Source: Elysia chlorotica (lineage: Eukaryota > Mollusca > Gastropoda > Plakobranchidae). From it: DNA of 64,000 bases. Of this stretch, positions 49,727 through 62,554 are shown piece after piece; within the stretch, counting starts at the first letter, position 1; each line of letters opens with the position of its first letter. Both the position numbers and the translations under genes were made by a program. The stretch is taken from NCBI GenBank assembly GCA_003991915.1, contig RQTK01000978.1:66787-130786 (forward strand). The letters run 5' to 3'. Under the pieces are notes generated by a model. The model saw only the letters and a program-made list of their open reading frames with translations, had not been told where the DNA came from and made no database searches.

Positions 49727-52700
49727 GTGAGGCTAAAGTAAAAAGTCTTGGTAAGGATACAAAATGTGTCTGCACTTCAAGTTCTAGTTGTCACTGTCAA
49801 CATTGAAGACATCAGAAATATAAAAATACAATTATTGTGAATGTGCTATCGAATGGTTTTATCAAATTCACTGTGCTATCGAATGTTTTTCAATCTTCAT
49901 GCTTATCCAAGGGAGGGGTTTGTCATCTTTTTTCAAATACTTGGTGCCTGCTTATTAACTATAAATATAGAAGTACAGTGTCCAGAGTCCTTCTAAAATT
50001 TACATTGTAGGGAGAAACAAATTTAAGGTAACCCCAAGTGGATGACGTCACTGGGGCTCTACGCGCTACTAAGTAAGTTACATGTCGGTTTCTGCTATAG
50101 GAGTCTATTCCCTCCCCTGATGTGCAGGATCTGCCCTCAGACTGAAAATGGTGGCAATATATTATGTTATACATTGTTTTATCCTATGCAAGAGTGGGTT
50201 ATCAATGTTCAATGAGTAGATCAGATCTGACCCTCATTTCTTCTCTCTCCTCTAATCCATGTATACATGTTAATCACTGCTCATGTTTGGTTTCTCTTAG
50301 GTGCTCTTTTTCAAAATTGCTGCATTTTGACGACAGATTCGAAGCAGCTATAGCATATATAGTTGATTTTGACAATTGGTCACTTCTTGGTGGACCTGGA
50401 CACTAAATCTCTTCTCTTTGCCTTAGAACCTGATCTGTCAAAGAACCAGTCCTCTCTCAGTCTCCTGATAAACAGGCTCATATGTGGAGATCACTTTACT
50501 TTGAAATCATGCTTCTAATCTTAAAAATGGTATATGTCAAATGAGAACTTGTTATTGTTACTCTGTTTTAATTTATCCTTAACAGGCAGGGATACTCAAA
50601 TATGACGGTGGTTGTGAAGGAGCTTCAACAACAGCTGGCCCAGTACAAATTGCGTTGCGCTGGAGTGGACACCCTTGCTGTTGTTTTAAAAGAGGCCAAA
50701 CAGGAAAGTGTCATTTTGGCAAGACAAAAAAAGGCTTTGGAAACAGCTATTACCAACTTACAAAACAGACTTTCAACCAACAATTTGTCTGCAAGGTAAT
50801 TTAGTTCCTTTATCATGGATCTAATAAATCATACCAGTAATAGACCACTAATACCAAACATTTTTTGTTTTCACATTTTGTAGTTAAATTATTCTCTTAG
50901 AGTACTAAAGTATAAAAATCTGGACCTAAACTCTTAGTTCTCCGACTCCTCTGTGTCAAAAAGATTGGGACAAACTTTACTTAGTATACCATGTATAACG
51001 ACTGAACTAAAAAAAATTGTCTGCCTATTACTAGACTTTATGAGTTCAGTGAAGGAAAAACAATAGTAATAAATGTAAAACAAGAGTTTTTAACGAATGT
51101 TCAGTTTACAATTTTGCAGAAAACTTTTAAGAAACATTTTAACATTTTTTTACTGTTTTTAACCCTGGCTTTAAATTCCCCAAAAGACAACTTAATGAAA
51201 AAACTTCTAATCCATTTGTGTTTATTGGTATATTTAAAGATAAAATTTTTGTACAATGACTGTATTGATGTAATTTTTTTTTTAATTTCTTGTGTTATTT
51301 TGCAGTGTAAACATAGAAGAAACAGACCTGTATGTACCGGGAACCTCAAAGCAGACATTAGACAATATTGCCAGAGAAAATGCTAGACTCCGAAGTTTAT
51401 TAAAAAATGCTGAACATCAGTCCGGCAAAAAATCGATTGATGTGAGGATTTTTTTTTGTTTCAATAGTTTTCTAACGCCTTTTTTTTATATTTTAAGCTG
51501 GTTTCCATAAACAGACAGTGAGAGCAGAGTTGTTTTTTCAACATTTTTAATTCCTAAGTTTATGTAATGCTCCTTAAAATTTCTTGTTTCATAATTTGTA
51601 ATTAACTGTCATTCAATACTGCAATTTATTTTACGCTCTTGGTCAATAAATAGAATACTTAAAAAAAACAATTTATTTATTGTCTGTTGAAAAAGGATAA
51701 TGCTGAATGAAGAGTCCAATAAGGATTTGTTTATTGTCTGTAGAACATGTTTTTTTTTAACCGTTACAAATTATCATTATTATTTTTATTATTTTGCTGT
51801 TCTTCTTCATCTTGTACTTGTTCTTGTTATTGTTGTTGTTCATTTTTTTCTTATTATAATAATGTTATAATTATCATTATTATTATAATGATCATTATTG
51901 TGGTTGTTGTGTTGTTGTTTTTTTAAAACAATCTCATAGCTCATATATATGTGTTAGTATGTGGTTACATTTTGAAATGTACAAAAGTAAATAAAACAAA
52001 TTTTGCATTAGAGATTGTGCCAATCTTAACATTGAAAGGTCTGAGGAGTATCTTTAGAAGAACATTTAGAATTACAAATCCTAAGATTTAAAAACATATT
52101 TTTTTCATCACATTCAGCTCTTACTATTTCAATGCCAAATAAAATTAATGCAATATGCAATGTTGCATTAATCACTTAGTTGACCTTTACAAGCATTTAT
52201 GATTTAGTTGCACCATTCCTTTTGTATTCATATTTTCTTTCCTTTATGATGACTCCTAAAGCTGTTTTTTGTTGTTGTTTTTTTCGTCTTTATCCAAGGA
52301 CTCCCAAGAGTTGAAAACATTAGTGGAGGGTTTGGAGAGTGATAAAAATCAACTTCAAGCTCAGCTTCAAGAAGTAGAAGGCATCAAATTAAATATGGTT
52401 AGGCAATATGAGGAAACCATTGCCAAGCTAAAAAAGGATATGGCAGAAGAAAAAGAAAAAATGAGAAAAGACTTTGATAAATATAAAAATTCTGATAAAG
52501 ATTCAAGTAAAGGAAGATCCGAAGATAAAAAATCTGTTGAGTGTCAAACTCTAGGAATGCAATTAGATTTGGTGGATAATCTAAAACGGTCACTTAAAAA
52601 CATAGCAGAGCAGTGTAAAGAGCTTGATGAGGATTTGGACAACCTCAAGGTTTCTGATAGTGGAGGTACAAATGGAACAGGCTTTGATGATGAAGTAAGT

Positions 52701-55700
52701 GCATCTTATATGTTTTTCTTTTTAAAAAAAGAAGAGCAGGAAAATTTTAATTGACATTGAATTTTCATTGCAGTAAAATATGTGTTTTATCTTAATTAAT
52801 TTGCAGAAGTCATTTCATTAACTATACATAGTATGTTATGTAATATGTTTTATACTCGTACACTGAAAAGCATAATACTCTTATCAATGATTCTCTTATC
52901 TTTAAATATGATACGCAATAATAATAATAATAATAACAATAATAATAATAATAATAATTATAATAATAATAATCATATGAAATAATTATTTGTTTATCTT
53001 TCTCTTTTTCCCTTTTTGGCTTTCTGACTATATCCCTCTTATGACTCTTTGTCATCTCTTGATGTTTAGTGCATGAACCCTCTATCGGATGTTTGGTCAT
53101 AAATAAAATGATCCTCAGTATAGAGATGGGACCAGGTCTTTTGTATGATATATTATAGGCAAAAAATTATCTCTGAGTTTAAAAGAAACTGGCAGGCTTT
53201 AGAGATTACAGCTTGTTGGTGACGCAGAGTGTTTCAATGAAAAATGTCCTTGATAAATCGATTGAGTTATTTTTTTCATGTGAAAAAAAGGTTTCACCTT
53301 GATATAAATTGATGGTTATTCTTCTACTCCAGCCTGAATACACTATTATTTTTATTATTTCATAAGTCGTCTCTGATGAAATCTTTAAAAAAATGACACA
53401 TTATCATTAATATCATATTTGAAAGGCAAGTTACCTTTTTCAAAAACAACTTCATGGGGTTTATTTCTTTTTCAGGTTCTGAAGGCAAAAGATGAGGCTT
53501 ACCAACAGTTGCAAGAGAAACTTCAGGAGGTTTGTATTTTTTGCCTTGTCTATTAAAAAAAAATCTTTGAGAATGTGTACATTTAGTTATTGATGCAAAT
53601 GTAATTTTAAATTCTTATATCCTTGATATTTTCATATATCTTTTAATTGAATAAAATGAAAATACATTAAAATTTTGGGAGGGTTTGGTTGGAAAATAAA
53701 GTTTATACAGAATATTCATGACAATTTGATTATCACAGATCAACCACTATGGGTATCATGTATATCTTGCACTTTGGGAGACATCAGGTGGCATAATTCA
53801 TGTCTACATTTGCTTTCTTTTCTAGTGAGACTAGGGATATTTAATTTGTTCTTTGCTTTAAGGATTGATTGATCATTATTTTTCAAGTTTAAAACCCCAA
53901 TACACATTTTAGACATTTCTTTCTTTCATCTTCTTCCCCCATCTCCACCCCTTCTTTCTCATTTCCTCACCCCCTCTTGGCTCATTCTCAACCACTATTA
54001 AAATTACATTTGTTTTATAATTTCAGATAACTTTGATGAATCAAAGGTGGCAAATTCACAGTGATGCAAAGGAGAGGCAACACATGGCAAATATATCTGA
54101 GTATAAAAATGTGAGAAGCACCATGTCTTATCATTAAGTTATTACAATGTTTGATTTTCTGAATCTAACTTGCAAACTTTAACAGAAAATAAAAGGTTTC
54201 CTTATAGAATTCAACTTTAAAAAAAAAAGACTAAACTCAGAAACCCTATTTCAGATCAAATTTAGAATTTTCTTCTGGTCTATTCTCAGGAAATTGAAGC
54301 ATGGAAGCAGGAAGCTGACTTGAACAGAGCAGAGAATGTGAGGTTGGTGCAAATTGTTGAAGACCTCCAAAGAACATTAAATCAATTGAGGCAAAAGCCA
54401 CATATTGATCCAAGCATGGTAGAGATTCTGAAGCAGCAGATTCAAGTTTGTACAGAGGACTTCAACAATGAGCGCAAGGACCATGAGCAAGCCTTGAATC
54501 AGAAAAAACAACTTCAAGCTGAAGTAGAGAAACTCAAAGAAGAGGTTTGTTTGTCTTGTTTCATAACTTTCAACGTCAGAGCTACATATTGAGGGTGGGC
54601 CCTAAGACTGACATCTGACAGGGAAACCTGGACTCAGCTGGTTACATTATGCTGACCCTGACCCAACCATAAGCCATCTTCATGATGTGCTCAAGTTAAC
54701 TGTCAACTGTCTTCCTTTACTCAAAGGTTGCGATGACTATGTATGGGTGAATATTTTTTTCTTGGAGCAAAGAGTAATATTATCTTTAGATTGGGATTTA
54801 AAATCATTTCTGTGCTGTGCCTGGCATGTCTACTGAGGAGTCATGTATAGCCTGGTTCAAAATGGTGAATTATATAATTCTTCAGCAGTACCCCATTTAA
54901 CATGTCTTATTTTTAGGAGGAAGGGGAGGGGGATATGTTGCTGAGCCATATCATTGCCGTATACATGAAACATGATATAACAAGTCATGTTGCTTAAGCT
55001 GCTTATTCATTTAAATAATTCTCTGTTTGTTGATCATGCCATTTGAGTTTTAAAAAAAAATGTAAAATGTTCAGCAAACAAGGGATGTTTTTTTTCTTCT
55101 TTTGCTGCAAGAGCAGATGATTGTACAATCAAGTGCAATCAGGGTAATCTATGAAAACAGAGTAAAAGTCCTACTGTCAAAGAAGTTAGCAGGGGATACA
55201 AAACAAAACAAAAATGTGAGTAATGTGATTTGAGGATACCTTTAATTCATTGATGTTATTTTTGGGACTGTACACATGTTCTTGAAACAATCAATCTTTT
55301 TTTTTTTTCAGAATCGGAAATTAAAGCAAGAAATGGAAAACCTGAAAATGAGAAAGTTATCTTCATCTGTAAGTTGATTTAAGATCCATGAGCATTATGA
55401 CTCTCCTAGGAATGAAACAATGAACTAAATTAAAGCCAAGCATTAGAAGATTGCAAAAATGCAATGCCCATGCACATTTTGTGTGAGTGAAAAATTGACC
55501 ATTTTAGGCTTTTGGTCTATCCCTTTGTTAAATTAGGGGCACTTCTAATGGGAGTATCTATTTTTTAGCTATTACAAAACAAATTTTATTTCTAAATCAA
55601 CCAGTTTTGCATAACTCTGCACAAAATGTGCATGCTTAAGTTCTGTACACCAAATTGTACAAAGAACTTTTCTGATTAGAGAAAGGTTAATGGTTATGCT

Positions 55701-56617
55701 TTTTTTCGCCTTCCCTGTCACATTGGTAATAACAACTTACCATACACAAAATGCTCAAGTCCATCTTTTTCAAAAACTACTATTTTGGAGATATATTTAC
55801 AATTTTTTAAAGTTTAATTTCACAAGGTTGCTTCAGTGGAATATGCTATTTTCAATTTAATTTTAAGATAGCAAATGTCAAAATACTATTTGAAAATTTG
55901 CTTACGTATGGTATATATCTATTTAACAAAGAAGTACCCTAAATACATTTATTATCTCAGTGCGTAACTTGTGAACTACAAAGGTGTAAAATTAAGGTTT
56001 AAATTATAAAGAGCAATATAAAAATAAAACAAAATTAAGATTAAAATTATATCGGTGCTGGTATTTTAACATTCTTTGGTATTTAACCCCAGAGCCAGCC
56101 CCCCCTTGAATCAAGAAACATGGTGGATAGACGTTCTTGGCACCTTGGTCAGTTTCCAGCACACTATCAGCAGCAGCAGCCACAACATCAACAGTACCCA
56201 CAGTTCCAGGCTCGAGGTGAAGATCCAGACGACATCCCTGAGCTCCCTCCAGTTCCATTTCTCACCAACTCTGGTGCAATGATGAGAACAAATTCCCCGC
56301 TGTCCCACGTTCGCAGGACTAAGAGTGACTCACCGTTTGCGTTTGAGAGTGAGGCCATCCCATCTGGCTCGTTTCTACCTGGAGGCACCCCGCAGTATAT
56401 GAGCCACTCACAGGTGGATCTTGGTGACAATCATGCCAACACTTTGCAAACTGGGAACAGGGACGGATTGACTTCTATGCCTCCCCTTCAAAGGAGAAGT
56501 TCAGATAATGATATGTTAAAAAGTAAAGGTGTGATGGCCTGTCCAAAGTGCAGCAAAGAATTTCCTGAAGATCAAACCAAGATGTTGCTTGGTCATATCG
56601 ATGAATGTAAAGATTAA
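49644..56617 (+). CDS. TNIP: TNIP/ABIN-family ubiquitin-binding adaptor (9 exons, complete)
   Basis: ABIN/TNIP proteins bind Met1- or Lys63-linked ubiquitin and A20 and restrain NF-kB signalling; optineurin and NEMO share the same modules. The model gives 599 residues (1800 coding bases), all GT-AG and in frame. Coiled coil runs from about 30 to 425. Residues about 276-345 (MNQRWQIHSDAKERQHMANI, EIEAWKQEADLNRAEN) resemble the ABIN AHD1 region. DFNNER at 378-383, followed by heptads, matches the UBAN DFxxER motif. A Gln/Pro/Ser-rich stretch (430-570) precedes a C-terminal CCHC finger (C575, C578, H593, C597) of the NEMO/optineurin/ABIN type. An in-frame TGA at 49590 supports the start at 49644. 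Which TNIP paralogue it is, or whether it is optineurin-like, cannot be settled here. Confidence 0.85.
50586..50795 (+). CDS. TNIP: TNIP-like exon 2
   Basis: Acceptor ccttaacag; coiled coil MTVVVKELQQQLAQYKLRC through LQNRLSTNNLSA. Donor AG|GTAATT. Confidence 0.85.
51306..51441 (+). CDS. TNIP: TNIP-like exon 3
   Basis: Acceptor ttttgcag; VNIEETDLYVPGTSKQTLDN, then ARENARLRSLLKNAEHQSG. Donor GAT|GTGAGG, phase 0. Confidence 0.85.
52299..52694 (+). CDS. TNIP: TNIP-like exon 4
   Basis: 132 codons, phase 0; long charged coiled coil (ETIAKLKKDMAEEKEKMRKD) and LVDNLKRSLKNIAEQCKELD. Donor GAA|GTAAGT. Confidence 0.87.
52916..52975. repeat. (AAT)n microsatellite in TNIP-like intron 4
   Basis: ataataataac-type units with a few C changes. 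Confidence 0.92.
53476..53529 (+). CDS. TNIP: TNIP-like exon 5
   Basis: Eighteen codons, VLKAKDEAYQQLQEKLQE; acceptor ctttttcag, donor GAG|GTTTGT. Short, but phase and heptad pattern continue on both sides. Confidence 0.82.
54027..54110 (+). CDS. TNIP: TNIP-like exon 6
   Basis: Twenty-eight codons, ITLMNQRWQIHSDAKERQHM then ANISEYKN; acceptor aatttcag, donor AAT|GTGAGA. The MNQRW motif is typical of ABIN AHD1. Confidence 0.84.
54290..54544 (+). CDS. TNIP: TNIP-like exon 7 (UBAN motif)
   Basis: Eighty-five codons; EIEAWKQEADLNRAEN, then VEILKQQIQVCTEDFNNERK, the DFxxER signature of UBAN ubiquitin-binding coiled coils. Acceptor tattctcag, donor GAG|GTTTGT. Confidence 0.9.
54575..54670 (-). 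mobile_element. SINE fragment in TNIP-like intron 7
   Basis: gggccctaagactgacatct and acattatgctgaccctgacc on + match the complement of the SINE core. Confidence 0.55.
55312..55368 (+). CDS. TNIP: TNIP-like exon 8
   Basis: Nineteen codons, NRKLKQEMENLKMRKLSSS; acceptor after a long T tract, donor TCT|GTAAGT. It ends the UBAN coiled coil. Confidence 0.84.
56093..56617 (+). CDS. TNIP: TNIP-like exon 9 (zinc finger, stop)
   Basis: Acceptor aaccccag. A Pro/Gln/Ser-rich region (HYQQQQPQHQQYPQ, DIPELPPVPF) leads to ACPKCSKEFPEDQTKMLLGH and IDECKD, a CCHC zinc finger, and the stop at 56615-56617. Confidence 0.92.
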   Translation, partial: SQPPLESRNMVDRRSWHLGQFPAHYQQQQPQHQQYPQFQARGEDPDDIPELPPVPFLTNSGAMMRTNSPLSHVRRTKSDSPFAFESEAIPSGSFLPGGTPQYMSHSQVDLGDNHANTLQTGNRDGLTSMPPLQRRSSDNDMLKSKGVMACPKCSKEFPEDQTKMLLGHIDECKD

Positions 56618-56936
56618 AAAAAAAAGCTTTTTTAAAAAGAGTTATTTTTTTCCTTTCATGGGTGCAATAGCAGTTTTAAATCTTACACATGTAAACTAAA
56701 AAAATATAAATATAAATATGCCTTTCTGGCTACCGATGGTAACATTACTAACAACCAGTTGTTGGTGACCCCCTTTATCTTTCCTTCATAGTGATGGATG
56801 TTCTTCTCAACAAGATCACACCACAAAAAATTTGGAGGACTGGTCATTTGCTGTTTTTACTATTTTAGCCTATTTTTGCACCCATTTATTATTTAACTCT
56901 GGTAGTTGGGTTCGTTTTAGAGTCCCAAACTTTGGC

Positions 56937-56942
56937 AATAAA
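56937..56942 (+). terminator. Poly(A) signal of the TNIP-like gene
   Basis: AATAAA about 320 bases after the stop codon, the first canonical hexamer in the 3' UTR on this strand. Inferred from position only. Confidence 0.5.
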
Positions 56943-57239
56943 ATGCATTGTTTTGATTAGTGTTCTTTTCATTAGTGTCTTTATTCAAATTGACTAACCA
57001 ATCGTGTTGTGAAACAGGTGTGACTTCAGCTAAAGCAGATAAATATAAAACTTTTGTGAAATGCAGTAAATTTCTATCTCTCTTACTAGTCTTAGTCTCT
57101 ATCTATCTTTATCTCTGTATAACTGCAAGTAACACTATTGTTTACAATTTACGTCCTGGAAGTCTTATCACAAGGATTGTATATACATGTGCCAAACTTG
57201 ACATCCTCTCTATGTGTATTATTCTATCTCTATAGATCT

Positions 57240-57605
57240 ATTTATCTAAGAGGAGGAAAAAGAAGAAGATGGAACTAAAAAGAAGGGGAAAGAGAGGATT
57301 AAAATGAAATGGCGCAAGAGCTATGTCCAAGAAGAAGAGGAAAAAGTGAAGGAGCAGCAACAGTAAAAGTATTAGCAGCAGGTGCAAGAGGAGCAGTGGA
57401 GGAAGAGTGTGGGGTGGCAATGCAGGCGAAGGAGAAGGAAGAGAGCAGGAGTAGGTGAAGGTGGAGGAAGACGAGCAGTTGAAGGAGGTGGAGGAGGAGG
57501 AGGAGCAGGGACATAAATAGCTAATAGCCTAATAAAGCTTTTGAGAGAGGGAGAAACGAGCAAGAAAAAAAGAGGAAGATAGAAAGAGAGTGAGAGAAAG
57601 ACAGA
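57240..57605. repeat. Polypurine (A/G-rich) tract
   Basis: About 360 bases almost free of pyrimidine runs, built of irregular gaagaa, ggagga and aagagg units. The long frames through it are low-complexity, so no gene is called. Confidence 0.85.
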
Positions 57606-57773
57606 CACAGAGTATAACCATTGCTGAAGCTAATTTACGAGTATATGAGTGTTTTTCACCCACAAATGGATTTGCTTCAAGGAAACCATATGGTTCAGAA
57701 AAAAATTCACAAAAAATCAATGAATCATAATTTTTGAGAAACGAACAACACGGATAGAAGCTCTGAACTCATT

Positions 57774-58077
57774 AAAACGAAACTTTAACAATAAAAATGG
57801 GTTGAAATGGTGAAATTTTGTGAAGAAGAACAAAAATCGCTTTGAAAACACCATTCCTGCATACCCGAAGTTGACTTCTTTCCTCAAATATATTGATTTC
57901 GAACGTTTTAGGCTGTTATCATAAGGTAATTTTTACAACTATTCATAACTACTTGTTATTTATTTTATTTGATAAAATTAGAACATACATTTGTTTTCAA
58001 GTGCATGAATAGGAGGTTGGTATAGCAAAAAGAAGCATAAATAAGAAAACAATACTAAAATTCTATTCTCTTATAGA
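57774..58077 (+). repeat. Direct repeat, copy 1 (about 305 bp)
   Basis: From aaaacgaaactttaacaata to attctattctcttata. It matches 60301-60610 with scattered substitutions and small indels. Confidence 0.88.
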
Positions 58078-61000
58078 GGAATACATATAGGTTTTGCTCT
58101 TAAAATTGGCACCATTAAAGTGATTTGCGAACAAATTTCACGGCCGGAGTATTTTTCACCCACGAGTGGCAGTGAAGGTTAAATAGAAAAAAAATATTTT
58201 CATATTCAGCTTACCCAGGCTACCTAGATTCACTAAACCATTTTGACAATTAAAAAAATTTTAATCGGAACGATCCACTTGTAAAATGTGGAAATTCATT
58301 TAGAATCAGAATGTTTGGTGTACAAATTTCACAAGATAAAATGAAGTATGATGGAAAATTTAAAAACTAGACAATAAGTGAAGAACAGTGCTCATATCAA
58401 GAATGATTTTGATGCCTTGACAAATTATTTCCATCGCCCTTTCTGTTCACATTTTGACAACACAGCTCTTAACGGAAAAAAAAGGATAAAAAAACGTATC
58501 ATGCAATACCACATAAATAAGCAAAATGCAAACCACTTATGACTCTTTGCCCTCTACATCGGCCATATAAAACACATAAGTAATTTATTTCAAAGGTTCC
58601 CTTAAGCCTGCCCATGTAATATAAAACTAAAAGAAAGTAGATAATCATATGTAACACTTCCGGACCCATTAAACTCAACAGACACAACTTTATTAACAGA
58701 TCAATTACAGGAGAGTATTTGACTATTTCATTCTCGCATAATACTGACATTGAGCGCATCTTAAAAGACACAAGCGAACTTTTTCAAATCACAATCTTTG
58801 ACATCTGGTTCAAGCTTAATTGGTGCCAGACCCTCATGTGGCTACAGCACCACCAATCCAACCCAACAAACTGCAAAAGATGTAAGAGGAAAGTGTGCAC
58901 AATATACCCACGCAGATAGCATCTGAGTTAGACACAGGTTTCACAGACTCTCTTTTGGCAAGAACTGGCAGCAAGCTCAGACGTGAAAGAGCTATGTGCT
59001 TCTCTCCATAAGTGAGGGAAAAATAAAAGGGTAGTGAGATGTCTGCTGAAAAGGATTTAAACAGCCTGAGATAGGAGCCTATTAGGGCACAAACAGGTCC
59101 CATTGCCTCATGCATGCATAGGAGGAGGATTTTTAGATTACTGCAACATAACACCGCAGTCCTACCACAGTCAGTCCTTTATTGGAAACCATTGTTATAG
59201 TTGCATTACAGCTGAAGTGTACAAACAACTCATACATAGTGAGAAAAAAATAAAGGAGTGCACACACAGCCAACAGATTTTAGACATGGCATTTGGCATT
59301 TGCGCTAAGAGAAAGTCATAATGAACTCAATGATGTCTTGAAGCAGGTTCCCAATGTTTCAGGGAAAAAATACAATAAAACAACACATTCTTAAAGCGAA
59401 CTGAATCTGTGGTTGGGTTTTTCACGGTGAGCAGGAGGGAGAGCTTATTCAAGCATCTGTAGTCAAACTTGAGGGGAGAGGAGCTGTAGTTCACAACTAA
59501 AAATAATTTAAAAATCCTAACACCTGCAAAGATCTTTCATTCTTGTGCAGGGTTGCAGCAATCTAACAGGTGACTAGTAATAAAGCTTTTTGGCAAATGA
59601 TCTTTTTTTTAAATCCAAATTGATACTAAAAAAGAAGAGCGAAATAAATAACAATGTGTAACGGTTCCTTATGTCTATGTTACATGTACTAATGTTGGGT
59701 TCCTCCAAATGTTTGTTGTGCAAGTGCAATCATTATATCACTCAGTCATACTCATAGCAATTATTGTTTCTTCTCCGCATCTAGGCCTATATCATGTTGG
59801 TCCACGTATACAGTAGTTTGTGATAATCTTTTCTTCCTTTTATGTGGCTTCTACAGGAACTACCATAGATTTTTATACAGCTTTTGACAAATGCCAGCAC
59901 ACACATCTCTAAAATCACTACAGCTGTATCAGCTTAGAAAAAGCAAAGCAAGTCTTTTTCTGAAGGGATTCTGTAGAGATTACCTTATGTACATGTTAAT
60001 CATTGCAGGCTTTGCCTAACTTTTACTTTTGCTAAGTTTAGACAAAAATCCAGCAGCAACAGCCAATGCATAATTTGTCAGTCAGATTTGCAGTTGCAAA
60101 ATTAAAAAAGTGTTCCCAAGTTTTTCTTCAAACTTCATTGTTGCAGATGATCATTATTGGTAACGCGACCAATGAGCTGTTCTTATATTAACGTAGGGGG
60201 ATCACCAATTCCCACACATGCTAGTTGCTACGAGATCGATTTTGGGTCACTATGAGTATTTTTAGATTTTGGCATTCCCAGAGAATATGATTGTCTCTTA
60301 AAAACGAAACCTTAACAATAAAAATGGGTTGAAATGGTGAAATTTTGTTTTAAAAAAAAAAAATGGCTTTGAAAACACAATGGTACTGCATACCCCAAGT
60401 TGACTTCTTTCCTCAAATGTATTGATTTCAAATGTTTTTAGGAGGCTGTTACCGTAAGGTAATTTTTACAATTACTCATAACTACTTGTTCTGTATTCTA
60501 TTTGATAAAATTAGAACATACCTTTGTTTTCAAGGGCATGAATAGGAGTTTGGTATAGCAAAAACATGCATAAATAAGAAAACAATCCTAAAATTCTGTT
60601 CTTTTATATTCTAACGCGTTGTTCTCAAAACTACTTTTTAGTGGGTTTTCCTTATATCCTCCTTTATTTTTTGCCTGATAGTGTTGAAACGTACACACAA
60701 TCTTCCTTTTAAATTGTCAATTGCTATTGACTAGAATTTTTTTTTTTAATTTGTGAGCTAACGCCCTTTGAAGATATTTTGGCGGGGAAACAATTAGAAC
60801 AGTACAAAAATGGCTATACTTTTTTTCTTAAGACATTATGATTATGTATATGAATTATCTAGTCAATAAGAATTGAAGAGAAGACATTTATCTCATTTTT
60901 TTTGCCAAATTTGAACTTTGAAACTTGTTGACTGAAAGGCACAAAAGTTTTAGCAATCTAGTAAAAGTTAGTGTTATAAGAAAACATGGCCCAGGTTAAT

Positions 61001-62451
61001 CTCTTTCAACCACTATTTGAATACACACAATCCAAACATGATTTTTTAAAGTCAATTATGGATGGTGCTCCCCCCTTAATCAAAACTATTACTGTGTATA
61101 CTAGTTACTATCTTCAAATTGCAAAGGCTTTGGGCGGATAGCTGGGTTTATTGTGTTGAATATAGCAGGAACATCTATGATAGGATCATATTGTGTTATA
61201 AATAGCCGTTAGCATTATGATTATGATAATAAAAATAAAGAGCCCTTTCAATGTCGTTACTAGACTGAAATTGTCTTTGCTTATTTTTTAAATTGTTCAT
61301 ACAGTGTGAGTGTTAATGAAAGTTGGGGGGAATGTTAATAGGATTTGACGCCCAGTGAAGGCTCTTTAAAATTTGATGGACCATTAAATTTTAGCCAAAG
61401 AATTGTTAAAAATTTTTATTATGAGATAAGCTCTAGGGATGTAAAGACATTCATAGAATTACTTAGCAGATAGACGATTCAAACTGCATCAGTTTCTTTT
61501 TCCGTATGTGTAATAAATCATTGTTCTTGGATTTCTCAGCAGCAACATTTAAAGCCCTTTGAAAGTTTGAGCAGATTTGGTCAATTTTTTTAGTTAAGCC
61601 TATTAGTGTTAACTTGCATATTAAATAAGATGTGCTCTGATTTCATGCATCACCACAAAAAAAAAAGATTTAAAAGCTCATATTGTGGGATTCTACTCAT
61701 TTAAGTTGGCAGTATCATTGTTTAGCCTCAATTACATCAGTTAAGAGGGAAACAAAAAGAATCATGAGTTTGATTAAGGTTGACCAAGAACATTTATTTC
61801 TCTATCATATGAACAAACAACACACACAGAATAAACCATTTTTTAACTTTACCTTTCACATAATTATTATTAAGTATCCCAATTTGTTGATGTCCATCCT
61901 GTGTCAGTTACAAAACTTCAGATATTTAGAAATGAATTTATATATAATGTAGAGCAATTTATGCTATAGCTAGTATGTGTATGTCATATAGGTCACGGAG
62001 AAGTTAACAGACGAAATATATGCACATGTATGCTTATCATACTATTTCATACATTTGTACATATCGTTTCCTTTTGTACTAAGAACAACCCTATATTTAA
62101 TTTACAAAAAGAACAAAAATAGACACTCAAAACTTTATTAATCAGACATCAAGTTATAATAAAAAATTACCCAATATATCGTTAAGTAGTGTATAAGGGT
62201 TTGACAATGATTGTTACATGGTACAGAGTGCTGTGAAAACAATGACACTAACAAAATATAATTATTTACCCTATAACTTGAAAAAAAAAAATTTGCCTGT
62301 TATTCATGTAAATGAATTAAAACAACCAAATAGAAGGCTTTTATGCTTTACAAACCCAAATTTTATAAATTTTTTCCACCATAAACGAAACGGCAATATA
62401 TATACTTATTTCACTTGACACAATGCATATAAATTTAAAATATTAAAACAT
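58078..62451. other. Intergenic between the TNIP-like gene and KRTCAP2 (tail to tail)
   Basis: AT-rich, no coding exon supported on either strand except the direct repeat copy. A minus-strand AATAAA (tttatt on + at about 62133) may end the KRTCAP2 transcript. Confidence 0.5.
60301..60610 (+). repeat. Direct repeat, copy 2 (about 310 bp)
   Basis: From aaaacgaaaccttaacaata to attctgttcttttata, about 2.5 kb from copy 1. No coding potential seen. Confidence 0.88.
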
Positions 62452-62554
62452 CTATCTCCTTTTTTTAACCGGGGCAGCAGCTGCAACAGGCACTGTATGC
62501 ACTGACTGAGAAATGCGGTTGATGTAGTAAAGAGCCACCAGAGAGAAAATGAAA
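62452..62554 (-). CDS. KRTCAP2: KRTCAP2 last exon
   Basis: Acceptor tttttccag; FIFSLVALYYINRISQSVHT, then an Ala/Pro stretch and KKRR before TAG (62454-62452). Confidence 0.9.

Noticed and set aside
58499-59330. Several overlapping frames on both strands (58499-59330)
   Set aside because: No family match, no splice context, and frames on both strands of similar length; treated as chance in intergenic DNA.
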